Positions 16,470 through 25,695 are shown, counted from the first letter of the stretch. The stretch is 47,200 nt of DNA from Candidatus Gemmiger stercorigallinarum (GCA_019119495.1 DWWX01000025.1:1-47200), one strand, 5' to 3'. Program-made: numbers and translations. Notes: generated by a model from the letters alone, not told the origin.

Positions 16470-17525
16470 TCACTGCCCCTCCTGCGCCGGGGCGGACATG
16501 GCCGGGGCAAAGGCCGCAAAGGCGCTGGGGACCGAATAGGCGGTTTCCAGCTGTTCGGCCGTGGCCCACACGCAGCGGTCCGGCAGGGCGCAGGCGTCGG
16601 TCCGGGCAAGGTATCCCTGCATCCGCCAGACCTTGTGGGTGAACACATGCTTTGCCGCGCTCAGCGGCTGCAGGCTGCAAGCGGGCAGGCCCAGCACGGC
16701 CAGGGCGTCGGCCAGCTGCGGCGGGGCCAGGGCGCCTTCCAGCAAAAGCGGCTGCCACAGGCCGGCCAGCAGGCCGCGTTCGGGGCGCTTTTGCAGCAGT
16801 ACGCCTTTGGGCCCATGCACCACCGCCACCGTGAACGCCAGCTCCGGTTTGGGCTTTTTGGCGGGCTTGACCGGCAGCTGCTCCGCCCGCCCGGCGGCAC
16901 GGCCCCGGCAGAGCGCGGCCAGCGGGCACTGCCCGCACAGCGGCGCGCCGTTTGGCAGGCAGACCAGCGCGCCCAGCTCCATCAGCGCCTGGTTGAAGTC
17001 TCCGGGGCGGCCTGCGGGCTGTTCCTCCATCACGCGGGCGGTAAAGCGGCGTTTGGCGGCGGGGCGGGTCACGTCGGCGTCGTCGTTGTCCAGCCGGGCA
17101 AACACCCGCAGCACGTTGCCGTCCACCGCGGGCGCGGGCAGCCCGAACCCGATGCTGGCAATGGCTCCGGCGGTGTAGTCCCCGATGCCCGGCAGCGCCC
17201 GCAGGGCGTCATAGTCGGCGGGCAGCCGGCCGCCGTACCGTTCGCAGATAATTTTCGCCGCCTTTTGCAGGTTGGCGGCGCGGCTGTAGTAGCCCAGCCC
17301 CTGCCACAGCTTGCGCAGCCGTTCCGGGTCGCAGGCGGCCAGGGCGGCGGGGTCGGGCAGCTCGGCCACGAACCGCTTGTAATACGGCACGGCGGCGGTC
17401 ATGCGGGTCTGCTGCAGCATGATCTCGCTGATCCAGATATGATACGGCGTCGGGTCCTGCCGGAACGGCAGGACCCGACGATGCGTTTCAAACCAGGGCA
17501 GCAGAGTTTGTGCGACGCCCGGCAT
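16470..17525 (-). CDS. mutY: A/G-specific adenine DNA glycosylase
   Basis: MutY removes adenine mispaired with 8-oxoguanine. The 351-residue protein has the helix-hairpin-helix (LPGIGDYTAGAIAS), the catalytic Glu in EIMLQQTRM and Asp in PAVDGNVLRV. The iron-sulfur cluster ligands are C-x6-C-x2-C-x5-C spaced, in CLPNGAPLCGQCPLAALC. A Nudix-like C-terminal domain follows (from about 230) and reads oxoG. I take ATG 17525, which overlaps the asnS stop codon by one base (TGATG), a classic coupling junction; the TTG codon just before it is the alternative. Co-transcription with asnS is unusual but clear from the overlap. Confidence 0.95.
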   Translation of the reverse strand: MPGVAQTLLPWFETHRRVLPFRQDPTPYHIWISEIMLQQTRMTAAVPYYKRFVAELPDPAALAACDPERLRKLWQGLGYYSRAANLQKAAKIICERYGGRLPADYDALRALPGIGDYTAGAIASIGFGLPAPAVDGNVLRVFARLDNDDADVTRPAAKRRFTARVMEEQPAGRPGDFNQALMELGALVCLPNGAPLCGQCPLAALCRGRAAGRAEQLPVKPAKKPKPELAFTVAVVHGPKGVLLQKRPERGLLAGLWQPLLLEGALAPPQLADALAVLGLPACSLQPLSAAKHVFTHKVWRMQGYLARTDACALPDRCVWATAEQLETAYSVPSAFAAFAPAMSAPAQEGQ

Positions 17526-18910
17526 CAAAAGCCGCCGCAGGTGCGGGGGAAGGGCAGCACGTCGCGGATGTTGGCGATGCCGGTCACGTACATGATCAGC
17601 CGCTCAAAGCCCAGGCCGTAGCCCGCGTGCTTGACGCTGCCGAACCGGCGCAGGTCCAAGTACCAGTCGTAGTCGCTCTGCTTCAGGCCAAGCTCCTCCA
17701 TGCGGGCCAGCAGCACGTCCAGCCGCTCCTCGCGCTGGCTGCCGCCGATCAGCTCGCCAATGCCCGGCACCAGCATGTCCGCCGCGGCGACGGTTTTGCC
17801 GTCGTCGTTCAGCCGCATGTAAAAGCTCTTGATCTCCTTGGGGTAGTCGGTGACGAACACCGGCTTGTGGAACACCTGCTCGGTCAGATAACGCTCGTGC
17901 TCGGTCTGGATGTCGGTGCCCCACTCGACCTTGTACTGGAAGTTGTCGTTGTTCTTTTTCAGGATCTCCACCGCGTCGGTGTAGCTGATGCGGCCAAAGT
18001 CGCTGTTTGCCACCAGCTGCAGCCGCTCGATCAGGCCCTTGTCCATGAACTGGTTGAAGAAGGCCAGCTCGTCGGGGCAGTGCTCCAGCAGATAGCGGAT
18101 GACGTACTTGGTCATGGCCTCGGCGGTGTCCATGTAGGTGTTCAGGTCGGCAAAGGCCATCTCCGGCTCGATCATCCAGAACTCGGCGGCATGGCGGGGG
18201 GTGTAGCTCTCCTCGGCGCGGAAGGTGGGGCCGAAGGTGTACACCTTGCCCAGCGCCATGGCCATGGCCTCGGCCTCCAGCTGGCCGGAGACCGTCAGGT
18301 TGACCGGCTTTTTGAAGAAGTCCTTGGAATAATCCACCGCGCCGTCCTCGGTTTTGGGGACGTTGGCCAGGTCCAGGGTGGTCACCTGGAACATCTCGCC
18401 CGCGCCCTCGCAGTCGGAGCCGGTGAAGATGGGGGTATGCACGTAGGTAAAGCCGTTCTCGTGGAAGAAGCTGTGCAGCGCGTAGGCAGCCTCGCCCCGG
18501 ACGCGGAACGCCGCGTTGAAGGTGTTGGTGCGGGGGCGCAGGTGGGTCATGGTGCGCAGGTACTCCACGCTCATCCGCTTTTTCTGCAGCGGGTATTCGG
18601 GGCCGCAGGGGCCCAGCACGGTGATCTGGTCGGCGTTGATCTCAAAGGGCTGCTTGGCCTGGGGGGTCAGCACCAGCCGGCCGGTGACCTCAAAACTGGT
18701 GTACAGGCCGCTTTTGGCGATCTCGGTGTAATTGTCCAGCTTGTCCGCCTGGAACACGATCTGCACCGGCTTGTAGCAGCTGCCGTCGGTCAGCGAGATA
18801 AAGCCGATCTTTTTGGAATCGCGCACCGTCTTGGCCCAGCCGCAGACGGTCACCACGGTGCCGTCCGCCGGGGTCTGGCGGTAGAGAGATACGATCTCGG
18901 TTCTTTCCAT
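17525..18910 (-). CDS. asnS: Asparaginyl-tRNA synthetase
   Basis: The 461-residue class IIb synthetase charges tRNA-Asn. It has an N-terminal OB-fold anticodon domain ([21 protein letters not shown]) and a catalytic domain with motif 2 ([21 protein letters not shown]) and motif 3 ([15 protein letters not shown]). The start MERTEIVSL at ATG 18910 has GAGGAG eight bases before it; the upstream GTG overlaps that site. The leader is only about 45 nt and contains the palindrome GGCGGTCGACCGCC (18932-18945), too short for a T-box. It is first in an operon with mutY. Direct Asn-tRNA charging means a GatCAB route is not required for Asn. Confidence 0.97.
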   Translation of the reverse strand: MERTEIVSLYRQTPADGTVVTVCGWAKTVRDSKKIGFISLTDGSCYKPVQIVFQADKLDNYTEIAKSGLYTSFEVTGRLVLTPQAKQPFEINADQITVLGPCGPEYPLQKKRMSVEYLRTMTHLRPRTNTFNAAFRVRGEAAYALHSFFHENGFTYVHTPIFTGSDCEGAGEMFQVTTLDLANVPKTEDGAVDYSKDFFKKPVNLTVSGQLEAEAMAMALGKVYTFGPTFRAEESYTPRHAAEFWMIEPEMAFADLNTYMDTAEAMTKYVIRYLLEHCPDELAFFNQFMDKGLIERLQLVANSDFGRISYTDAVEILKKNNDNFQYKVEWGTDIQTEHERYLTEQVFHKPVFVTDYPKEIKSFYMRLNDDGKTVAAADMLVPGIGELIGGSQREERLDVLLARMEELGLKQSDYDWYLDLRRFGSVKHAGYGLGFERLIMYVTGIANIRDVLPFPRTCGGF

Positions 18911-18960
18911 CTTGTCCACTCCTCAAAGTCGGGCGGTCGACCGCCGCCGTTGATTGCTCT

Positions 18961-18989
18961 ATTATAAACTGTTTTCTCTGGAATGTAAA
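18961..18989 (-). promoter_or_regulatory. asnS-mutY promoter
   Basis: On the minus strand TTTACA (18984-18989), 17 bp, TATAAT (18961-18966). The -35 box is directly in the T-run of the acetyltransferase terminator. Confidence 0.78.
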
Positions 18990-19013
18990 ATGTTTTTCCG
19001 CCGCGGAAAAACA
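18986..19013 (-). terminator. Terminator of the YfhO/acetyltransferase operon
   Basis: A perfect stem TGTTTTTCCG/CGGAAAAACA (18991-19000 with 19004-19013, loop of 3) is followed on the minus strand by TTTTACA. It starts one base after the acetyltransferase stop codon. Confidence 0.75.
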
Positions 19014-19014
19014 G

Positions 19015-19536
19015 TCACAATTTCAGCCCCATCTCCAGCCGCACTTCCCGCCGGGCGGGGTCGTCGTTGGAGTAGCTGTACAGATCGAACCCAATGACCG
19101 CAAACCCGCAGCTGCGGTAAAAGGCGATGGCCTCCTCGTTGCAGGTCTGGGTCTCCAGCACTGCCATGCGGGCACCGGCGCGGCGGGCTTCGGCCAGCAG
19201 CCGGTCCATCAGCGCGCGGCCCAGGCCCCGGCGGCGGTCGGCTTCCTCCAGCACGCACAGGTTGCTGATGCGGTAGCGGTTGTTCCAGCTTTCGGGCGAA
19301 CCCTCGCCGATGGCGGCCAGCCGCTGCCCGTCAAAGGCGCCAAAAGCTGCCGGCGCTTCCAGCCAGCTGCCGAACAACTGGTCGGTGAAGGACTTTTCGG
19401 CCGGCGGCGCGATGGGCCGCCGGGTCAGGGCAAAGCCGCTTTCGGAAGGGGAGATATCCAGATAACTGCCGGTCACATACCGGGCGGTGAACTGCCAGCC
19501 CGCGTAGCGGGCGGGGTCAAGCGGCCGGATCTCCAC
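19015..19536 (-). CDS. GNAT-family N-acetyltransferase
   Basis: The 173-residue protein has the GNAT acetyl-CoA loop RRRGLGRALM (about 101-110), the preceding strand ISNLCVLEEA and the C-terminal NEEAIAFYRSCGF. The ending (FDLYSYSNDDPARREVRLEM) resembles streptothricin acetyltransferase-like members, but that is not enough to claim resistance. The GTG start at 19536 is set by GGAGG eight bases before it. The gene overlaps the 3' end of the YfhO-like gene by 20 bases, so the two form an operon. The substrate is unknown. Confidence 0.85.
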   Translation of the reverse strand: MEIRPLDPARYAGWQFTARYVTGSYLDISPSESGFALTRRPIAPPAEKSFTDQLFGSWLEAPAAFGAFDGQRLAAIGEGSPESWNNRYRISNLCVLEEADRRRGLGRALMDRLLAEARRAGARMAVLETQTCNEEAIAFYRSCGFAVIGFDLYSYSNDDPARREVRLEMGLKL

Positions 19537-22339
19537 AGGACCAGCCTCCTTTCGGGGCGGGCACCTTTACGGTGCGCCGCCGGTAGAACACGGTGACGCC
19601 GGCAAACGCCAGCACGCCCGCGATGGTGATAAAGACGCCCGCCGCAAGGCCGGGGGTGCGGTAATGCAGCTCGATGGTATGGCTGCCCGGCTCCAGCTCC
19701 AGCCCCAAAAAGGCGGTGTTGGCCCGCAGCAGCTCGGCCGGCTGGCCGTCCACCGTGGCGCTCCAGCCCTCGGAGTAGGGGATCTGGATCACCAGCACCT
19801 TCGGCTCGCTGACGGTGATCTCGCCGGTCAGGCTGTTGGTGCCCAGCACGGTGTTCTGCAGGCTCTCGGCGGCCAGTGCGTCGCTGCGGGCCGCGACGGT
19901 GTCAAAGGTCTGGCACTCCACGTCGATGCGGTCAAAGGTGTAGTACCCGGCGTAGGGCAGCACCACGGTCAGGGTGGTCATGCCCTGCTCGGTATAGCCG
20001 AAATTGTAGGCGAAGTCGTGCCGGCCGCAGTAGTACTGGTTGTTGCGCATGGCGTAGTCGATGCGGCCGCTGCCGATGTCCGACACCAGGTTGAGATAGA
20101 CCTTCTCCTTGCACCAAAAATGGGCGTACTGCTTTTCCATGGCCAGCCGGTCGGCGGGGGCCAGGGCGTCCAGTTCCTCCTGCGTCATGGCGTCCATGGG
20201 GTTGGTGGCTGTGTAATCCATGCCCTCCACCACCAGGTAGGTCTCGGCGTTTTGCACCGGCTGCGGGATGGTGAACACGATGCTGCCGCCGTCCTTGGGG
20301 GAATAGTAGGTGTTGTCGTCCAGCTTTTCCACGCCGTTCAGCGTGACTTCGGCATCGGGGATCACCACGTCGCCGGCGTCACTGGCGGGGGCCAGGCTTT
20401 CCCCGTCGCCCTCCTCCAGCAATACCCCATTCAACAAGGCATCCTGCCGCTGCACCGGGGTCAGCGCCTCGTAATCGCTGCGGCTGATGCGGGTGGCGCT
20501 GGTGTAGCCGATGGGCAGCGCGTCGCCGCTGGGATAGGCGCCTACGTTGACGCCCGCCACATCCATGGCAAGCACCGGCTGGGTGTCGTAGCCGTGGGGC
20601 ATGGTGTTGGTGGCGTCGGTGCCGGTCAGGAAGTATTTGACGCCCAGCAGCGCATCCATCACGCTGCGGCCATGCAGGCCCACATAATTGTATTCCTCCG
20701 GGGTGTTGTAGCCGAGTTCGGCCATCCACTGGGAGACATAGCCGTTGTTCAAACTGAAAAAGTAGCTGACGCCGTGCAGGTCCATCAGCATGGCGCTGTT
20801 GACGTAGACGTTCATCGAGGTATCGTACCGCCACAGGCTGTCGTCGTCCAGCTGTTTCAGCAGGTTGGTGGGGTTATTCTGGACGGTAGCCTCCCAGGCA
20901 AAGCCGGCGGGCTCATACTCGACCAGGGTGGAGCTCTTGTCGGCGCCGTACTGGTAGCCGAGATTGACGACAACGCCCAGGCAGCAGCCGGCCAGCAGCA
21001 CCCCGCGGGTCACCTTGCGGCCGGCGGCGTCGCCGCTGAGCACAAACACGGCCAGCAGCAGCATCAGCGCCGCGCCCAGCAGGCTCCACTCGCTGCGCAC
21101 GTCCCGGTTCCAGAAAGCCAGCGCGCAGTATACCGCCATCAGCGCCGAGAGGGTCAGCTTTTCCCGCCCGGTCAGTCTGGTCATGTCGGGGCAGACCCTG
21201 GCCAGGATAAAGGCCTCCAGCATGGCAAAGGCCCATACCCAGCGGTTCTGCATGTAAGAAAAGCCGTTCAGGATCTTGCCCGCCCAGGGGGTCATCAGCA
21301 TGGCCAGAAAAACCAGCCAGGCGGCTTTCAGCACGGTGTTCTGCCGCCGGCGGGCAAACAGGATCATCACCGCCAGGATCGCCACCGCCGAGATGCCGCA
21401 GTAGGTGGAATACTCGTCCACCTTGCCCGCGGTGGTCAGGTTGGCGATCAGGTTCCAGTACATGGTAAAGGGATAGCTGGTCACCTGCCTGTCCAGCGAG
21501 AACCGGGCGCTGCCGAACATGAACATCGCGGTGGGCAGCATGGTCACCGCCGCCATGGCGATGCCCACCAGGCTGAACCCGACAAACTTGCCTGCCAGCG
21601 GCCACAAAGTGCGCAGCTGGCCCACGCCGTAGGTGCGGAAGTATTTGACCACCGCATACAGCACCAGCAAAAGCGCGATCATGTAAAAGAACAAGAAGTT
21701 CGACAGCGCCGCCAGCGCGATGGCCGCGATGTACAAAATGGGCCTGCGGCCCTCAAAGATATGGTCCGCCCCCAAAAGCACCAGCGGGAAGCAGTACATC
21801 GGGATGATGAAAAACGGCTCGGTCAGGGCGGTCTGCAGCGTCCAGGCGCTGAAGGCATAGGCCACCGCGCCCAGCAGCGTGCCGAACCGGCTGTTTTTGT
21901 GGTGCAGGCTGAAGGGCATAAAGGCCAGCCCCGCCAGGTAAACGCGCAGCAGCATCAGAAATTCCAGCAGCTGCTCGCCGTATTGGCTGGGTACGAAGGC
22001 GGCCAACAGGTTGAGCGGGTCGCCCATGACGTAATAGCTCAGTGTGGTGACGATGTCGTTGCCGTAGCCGATGCTCATATCCCAGGTGGGGATGGGCGCG
22101 CCGGCAACCAGGCAGCGGGCGGCCTCCCGCAGCCAGCGGCCGTAATAGACCAGCGCCGGGTAATGCTGCTTGATGCCGTCGGCATACCAGATGAAGGATT
22201 TGCCGTTGGCCGCAAAAATGGCGATCCACACCCCGGCCAGCAGAACGAACAGGGCGGTAAAGGCCAGCCACAGCGTGACGGCGGGGTGGCGTTTGGCAAA
22301 GCTGCGGGGCCGCGGTGCGGCGGCTGTGATCTCTCCCAT
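19517..22339 (-). CDS. YfhO-family large membrane protein (GT-C-like glycosyltransferase)
   Basis: The 940-residue protein has about a dozen membrane segments in residues 20-500, an extracellular beta-rich part (about 500-900) and a last membrane segment at the end (GVFITIAGVLAFAGVTVFY). The entry motif WYADGIKQHYPALVYYG and the loop YGNDIVTTLSYYVMGDPLN are typical of YfhO. In Listeria and Bacillus, YfhO proteins add sugars to lipoteichoic acid on the outer face, using undecaprenyl-linked sugars. I take ATG 22339 (MGEITAAAP) because GAGAGG is nine bases upstream; ATG 22345 is possible. The longer frame to 22501 covers the promoter. It leads an operon with the acetyltransferase. Confidence 0.88.
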   Translation of the reverse strand: MGEITAAAPRPRSFAKRHPAVTLWLAFTALFVLLAGVWIAIFAANGKSFIWYADGIKQHYPALVYYGRWLREAARCLVAGAPIPTWDMSIGYGNDIVTTLSYYVMGDPLNLLAAFVPSQYGEQLLEFLMLLRVYLAGLAFMPFSLHHKNSRFGTLLGAVAYAFSAWTLQTALTEPFFIIPMYCFPLVLLGADHIFEGRRPILYIAAIALAALSNFLFFYMIALLLVLYAVVKYFRTYGVGQLRTLWPLAGKFVGFSLVGIAMAAVTMLPTAMFMFGSARFSLDRQVTSYPFTMYWNLIANLTTAGKVDEYSTYCGISAVAILAVMILFARRRQNTVLKAAWLVFLAMLMTPWAGKILNGFSYMQNRWVWAFAMLEAFILARVCPDMTRLTGREKLTLSALMAVYCALAFWNRDVRSEWSLLGAALMLLLAVFVLSGDAAGRKVTRGVLLAGCCLGVVVNLGYQYGADKSSTLVEYEPAGFAWEATVQNNPTNLLKQLDDDSLWRYDTSMNVYVNSAMLMDLHGVSYFFSLNNGYVSQWMAELGYNTPEEYNYVGLHGRSVMDALLGVKYFLTGTDATNTMPHGYDTQPVLAMDVAGVNVGAYPSGDALPIGYTSATRISRSDYEALTPVQRQDALLNGVLLEEGDGESLAPASDAGDVVIPDAEVTLNGVEKLDDNTYYSPKDGGSIVFTIPQPVQNAETYLVVEGMDYTATNPMDAMTQEELDALAPADRLAMEKQYAHFWCKEKVYLNLVSDIGSGRIDYAMRNNQYYCGRHDFAYNFGYTEQGMTTLTVVLPYAGYYTFDRIDVECQTFDTVAARSDALAAESLQNTVLGTNSLTGEITVSEPKVLVIQIPYSEGWSATVDGQPAELLRANTAFLGLELEPGSHTIELHYRTPGLAAGVFITIAGVLAFAGVTVFYRRRTVKVPAPKGGWSCGDPAA

Positions 22340-22472
22340 ACTCATATTCCTCTCACAGGCTGCCGGACGGGGTGCCGGCAGTGTTTTTGTATCCGGCCGG
22401 ACCCTGCCGGCCATACCCTGCGCGCCGGGCGTCCGCCCTCTGCACGCAGGAAAGTGCTTTTTGCCTGCCCCC

Positions 22473-22501
22473 ATTATAAGCGCCCGCCCTGCCGGATGCA
22501 A
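22473..22501 (-). promoter_or_regulatory. Promoter of the YfhO operon
   Basis: On the minus strand TTGCAT (22496-22501), 17 bp, TATAAT (22473-22478). Confidence 0.7.
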
Positions 22502-22583
22502 GCCTGCGGGGGTGCAGCCCGCTGCTTGACCGCGATTTTACATCGATTTTGCACGCGGCCGGCGGTTTCCGGCCTGCGGCGCA

Positions 22584-22612
22584 TTGTTTTTGGGCGCGGT
22601 ACATGATACAAT
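22584..22612 (+). promoter_or_regulatory. Promoter of the UMF1 transporter gene
   Basis: TTGTTT (22584-22589), 17 bp, TACAAT (22607-22612); it is divergent from the YfhO promoter. Confidence 0.65.
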
Positions 22613-22677
22613 ATCTTTATATTTGTTCAACGCCGGCCGCGTCTGCGGCCGGGCCAAAACCGTCAGGGGGAGTTATC

Positions 22678-24045
22678 ATGTCCATCCTAAAAGGCTACAC
22701 CAAGCAGGAGATCAGCTGGATGATGTACGACTGGGCCAACAGCGCGCACTCGGTCATCATCGTCACCATCCTGCCCATCTTTTTCGACTCGGTGGCCGAG
22801 CAGACCGCCGACAGCGTTTCCAGCATGAGCACCTGGGGCTACGCCACCAGCATCGCCATGGCCATCGTGGCGCTGTCCGCGCCGTTTCTGGGCGTGTTCG
22901 GCGACATTCGCGGCATGCGCAAAAAGCTGTTCGGATTTTTTGTGGGGCTGGGCGTGCTGGCGGTGGCTGGGCTGGCCTTTACGCCCATGATGGACTTTAC
23001 CTCCTCCACCGACGCGGCGGGGCGGGTGGCCATGTTCGTGCTGGTGCTGTACATCCTCAGCACCATCGGCTTTGACGCCTCCTGCATCTACTACGACGCC
23101 TTTTTGACCGACATCACCACCGAGGACCGCATGGACCGGGTCTCGACGCTGGGCTACGGCCTGGGCTACATCGGCGGTTCCACCATCCCGCTGGTGGTGT
23201 TTTTGGTGATGAACCTGGTCGGCGTGGACATGCTGGTCTGCCTGGCCTTCATCTTTGCCTTTACCGCCGTGTGGTGGCTGGTGTTCAGCCTGCCGCTGCT
23301 CAAAAACTGCCGGCAGAAGGGCGGCAAGCCGTATGAAAAGGGCGATATCGGCCGCAGCATCCGCGGCGTGGGCGCGACGATGAAGGAGATCGGCCGCAAC
23401 AAGGCGCTGCTGACCTACATCGTGGCCTACTTCTTCTACATCGACGGTGTGCACACCGTCATCAGCATGGCCACCACCTACGGCACCAACCTGGGGCTGG
23501 ACTCCACCGGCATGCTGCTGGCGCTTTTGCTGGTGCAGGTGCTGGGCCTGCCCTTCTGCCTTTTGTACATGAAGCTCAGCGCAAAATTCGGCGCGCGGGT
23601 CATGGTGGGCGTGGGCATCTGCGTCTACATGTTCATCTGCGTGTTCGGCTTCTTTATGCGCAGCCTGTGGCAGTTCTGGCTGCTGGCGGTATTGTGCGCC
23701 ACCAGCCAGGGCGGCATCCAGGCGCTGTCCCGCAGCATGTACGGCAAGCTGATCCCCGACAAGCAGCGCAGCGGGGAGTTCTTCGGCTTCTTTGACATTT
23801 TCGGCAAATTCAGCTCCATCATCGGGCCCACGCTGGTGGGCATCGTCAGCTCGGCAGTGGCAAGCGGCATGCTGGCCGAGCAGGGCCTGACCGCCGCCAC
23901 CGCCACGGCGGAGCAGATCGACGCCATCAACGCGGCCTCCAGCCCCTACGGCATTTTGTCCATCCTGCTCATCGTCGGGCTGGGCGGCGCGCTCTACTTC
24001 TTTGTGCTGCCCAAATACCTCAAAGCCAGCGGCAAAAAGATCTGA
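22678..24045 (+). CDS. UMF1/Atg22-like MFS transporter
   Basis: The 455-residue protein has twelve predicted membrane segments. The opening KQEISWMMYDWANSAHSVII, the loop APFLGVFGDIRGMRKK and the second-half GGIQALSRSMYGKLIPDKQRSGEFFGF are characteristic of the UMF1 family (COG2270), related to vacuolar amino-acid exporters. The transported compound is unknown in bacteria. GGGGGAG stands five bases before the ATG; the upstream in-frame extension crosses the promoter and is excluded. It is monocistronic; its terminator hairpin overlaps the promoter of the next gene. Confidence 0.88.
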   Translation: MSILKGYTKQEISWMMYDWANSAHSVIIVTILPIFFDSVAEQTADSVSSMSTWGYATSIAMAIVALSAPFLGVFGDIRGMRKKLFGFFVGLGVLAVAGLAFTPMMDFTSSTDAAGRVAMFVLVLYILSTIGFDASCIYYDAFLTDITTEDRMDRVSTLGYGLGYIGGSTIPLVVFLVMNLVGVDMLVCLAFIFAFTAVWWLVFSLPLLKNCRQKGGKPYEKGDIGRSIRGVGATMKEIGRNKALLTYIVAYFFYIDGVHTVISMATTYGTNLGLDSTGMLLALLLVQVLGLPFCLLYMKLSAKFGARVMVGVGICVYMFICVFGFFMRSLWQFWLLAVLCATSQGGIQALSRSMYGKLIPDKQRSGEFFGFFDIFGKFSSIIGPTLVGIVSSAVASGMLAEQGLTAATATAEQIDAINAASSPYGILSILLIVGLGGALYFFVLPKYLKASGKKI

Positions 24046-24075
24046 CCCGCCGGCAGACTGCACACCCCCATGCGG

Positions 24076-24116
24076 CCGCGCCGGGATGCTTTGTACATTG
24101 CATCCCGGCGCGGTTT
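24076..24116 (+). terminator. Terminator-like hairpin of the UMF1 gene
   Basis: A perfect 14-bp stem CCGCGCCGGGATGC/GCATCCCGGCGCGG (24076-24089 with 24100-24113) is followed only by TTTCGTG. The weak T-run suggests leaky termination. The right arm contains most of the next promoter's -35 box. Confidence 0.6.
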
Positions 24117-24126
24117 CGTGTACAAT
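24098..24126 (+). promoter_or_regulatory. Promoter of the phospholipase-like gene
   Basis: TTGCAT (24098-24103), 17 bp, TACAAT (24121-24126), embedded in the preceding hairpin. Confidence 0.6.
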
Positions 24127-24170
24127 AGGGGCAGGCGGCCCGGCGGCCGCCAGCAAAGGATGGATACACA

Positions 24171-25136
24171 ATGCCCGAAGGATATACCCACGTGCGCACC
24201 GCCCGCCGCGCGGCCAGGGCGGCGCGCTATCAGGTGCATTGCCCGGCGGCTTTTGCCATCGGCGCCAACGGCCCCGACGCGCTGTTCTGCTTTGAGGTGT
24301 GGAAGCCCGCCCGCAAACGCCGCTATGACCTGCCCGCGCTGGGCAACCGCATGCACGAAGAAAACACCGGCGCTTTTTTGAAAAGCCTGGTCACCCACGT
24401 CAGGACCCAGGCCCAGATCGACTACACGCTGGGCTTTTTAAGCCACTATGCCGCCGACACGGTGCTGCACCCCTATGTGGCTGCCCTGTGCCAGCCCGGC
24501 ATGCCCTACGCCGGCCCCGGCGGCCACGGCTACTTTGAGATCGCGCTGGACACCACGCTGCACGCCGAGGACACCGGCGTTTCGGTGGTGCCGGCGGAGG
24601 ACACCAGCCCGCTGCTGCCCGGCCCCGACCTGGCCGAGGTGACCGCCCTGCTGCACACCGCCCTGCAGGAGACCTACGGCCTGGACATCCCGGTGGAACA
24701 TCTGGCCGACGCATTCTACCACCTGAACCGGGTGCGCCGGCTGTTCCCCAGCCGCCACGGCGTCAAGCGGGCGCTGTTCTGGCTGGCGGAGCCGCTGTTT
24801 GGCGGGCGGGGGTTCATCACCGGGCACGTCAGCCCGCGGCAGCTGGCCAAAGACCTGCCCGAGACCTGGACCGACCCCTTTACCGGCGAGGCAAAGCAGG
24901 GCGGCCCCTTTGCACTGCTGCGCCAGGCCGAAAAGCGCAGCGCCCTGTACATGCTGGGCACGCTGGAATACTGGATGGGCAAAATGCCCGCCGGCCGGTT
25001 TTTCCCGCTGCTGGGCAGCATGAGCTACACCGAAGGCCGCCCCACCCCCCAAAGCGACCCCCGCCGCGCGCCGGAAGCCCCGCCGGTGCCGGAGCCGCCC
25101 AGCGCGCCTTCCCCCGGGGACGGCGGCCGGGCGTAA
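24171..25136 (+). CDS. Zinc-dependent phospholipase C-like protein
   Basis: The 321-residue protein matches the bacterial Zn-dependent PLC/S1-nuclease-like family seen in Clostridia. Features are MPEGYTHVRTARRAA at the start, GANGPDALFCFE, HEENTGAFLKSL and GFLSHYAADTVLHPYV (about 86-101), with several His/Asp that could bind metal. There is no signal peptide, unlike secreted clostridial alpha-toxin, so this is an intracellular relative and nothing suggests a toxin. The C-terminal 35 residues are Pro-rich and probably unstructured. AAAGGA lies ten bases before the ATG. The function of the intracellular group is not established. Confidence 0.8.
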   Translation: MPEGYTHVRTARRAARAARYQVHCPAAFAIGANGPDALFCFEVWKPARKRRYDLPALGNRMHEENTGAFLKSLVTHVRTQAQIDYTLGFLSHYAADTVLHPYVAALCQPGMPYAGPGGHGYFEIALDTTLHAEDTGVSVVPAEDTSPLLPGPDLAEVTALLHTALQETYGLDIPVEHLADAFYHLNRVRRLFPSRHGVKRALFWLAEPLFGGRGFITGHVSPRQLAKDLPETWTDPFTGEAKQGGPFALLRQAEKRSALYMLGTLEYWMGKMPAGRFFPLLGSMSYTEGRPTPQSDPRRAPEAPPVPEPPSAPSPGDGGRA

Positions 25137-25153
25137 CAGCGGTATCCCACGCC

Positions 25154-25181
25154 CGGCGCGGACCAACTGCCGCCCGCGCCG
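25154..25181. other. Hairpin between the phospholipase-like gene and ppiB
   Basis: Stem CGGCGCGG/CCGCGCCG without a T-run. It may weaken read-through or protect the upstream mRNA end; I see no promoter I trust for ppiB. Confidence 0.4.
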
Positions 25182-25218
25182 GCGAATATTCAAAAAAACC
25201 GAAAAGGAGAACACGATT

Positions 25219-25695
25219 ATGGTACGCATCACCATGCAGAACGGCAAGACCATCGACATCGAGCTGGATCCCAAGGCCGCGCCCCTGACCTGCGAGAACT
25301 TCCTCAAGCTGGTCAACCAGGGCTTTTATGACGGCCTGACCTTCCACCGCGTCATCCCCGGCTTTATGATCCAGGGCGGCTGCCCGCTGGGCACCGGCAC
25401 CGGCGGCCCCGGCTGGCACATCAAGGGCGAGTTTGCCCGCAACGGCGTGCCCAACCCCATCAAGCACACCCGCGGCGTCATCAGCATGGCCCGCGCCATG
25501 GACCCCAACAGTGCCGGCAGCCAGTTCTTTATCATGCATGCCGACGCGCCCCATCTGGACGGCGACTACGCGGCCTTTGGGCATGTGGTCTCCGGCATGG
25601 ACGCGGTGGACGAGATCGCCGACACCCCCACCGACTGGAACGACAAGCCCCGCACCCCGGTGGTCATGGCCACCGTCCGCGTGGTGGAGGACTGA
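25219..25695 (+). CDS. ppiB: Cyclophilin-type peptidyl-prolyl isomerase
   Basis: The 158-residue cytoplasmic protein is close to the minimal cyclophilin length. It contains CENFLKLVNQGFYDGLTFHR, VIPGFMIQGGCPLGTGTGGPG with the catalytic Arg before it (FHRVIPGF), and SAGSQFFIMHAD. It accelerates proline isomerisation during folding. AAAAGGAG precedes the ATG. A strong terminator follows at 25761-25797. The call is secure; the physiological client is unknown. Confidence 0.95.
   Translation: MVRITMQNGKTIDIELDPKAAPLTCENFLKLVNQGFYDGLTFHRVIPGFMIQGGCPLGTGTGGPGWHIKGEFARNGVPNPIKHTRGVISMARAMDPNSAGSQFFIMHADAPHLDGDYAAFGHVVSGMDAVDEIADTPTDWNDKPRTPVVMATVRVVED

Noticed and set aside
14240..16642. An 800-codon plus-strand open frame over DUF368 and pyrG
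   Set aside because: It spans two real genes, a promoter and a terminator; it has no family resemblance.
18911..18955. T-box riboswitch in front of asnS
   Set aside because: The leader is about 45 nt, too short, and lacks the T-box sequence and specifier stem.
19015..19536. Streptothricin resistance gene
   Set aside because: The similarity is limited to general GNAT motifs and a few C-terminal residues, and the gene is part of an envelope operon.
19664..22606. A 980-codon plus-strand open frame opposite the YfhO gene
   Set aside because: Same reason: low-complexity composition, no ribosome-binding site, and a convincing membrane protein on the other strand.
24171..25136. Clostridial alpha-toxin
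   Set aside because: No signal peptide and no C-terminal membrane-binding domain; it belongs to an intracellular relative of the zinc phospholipase family.
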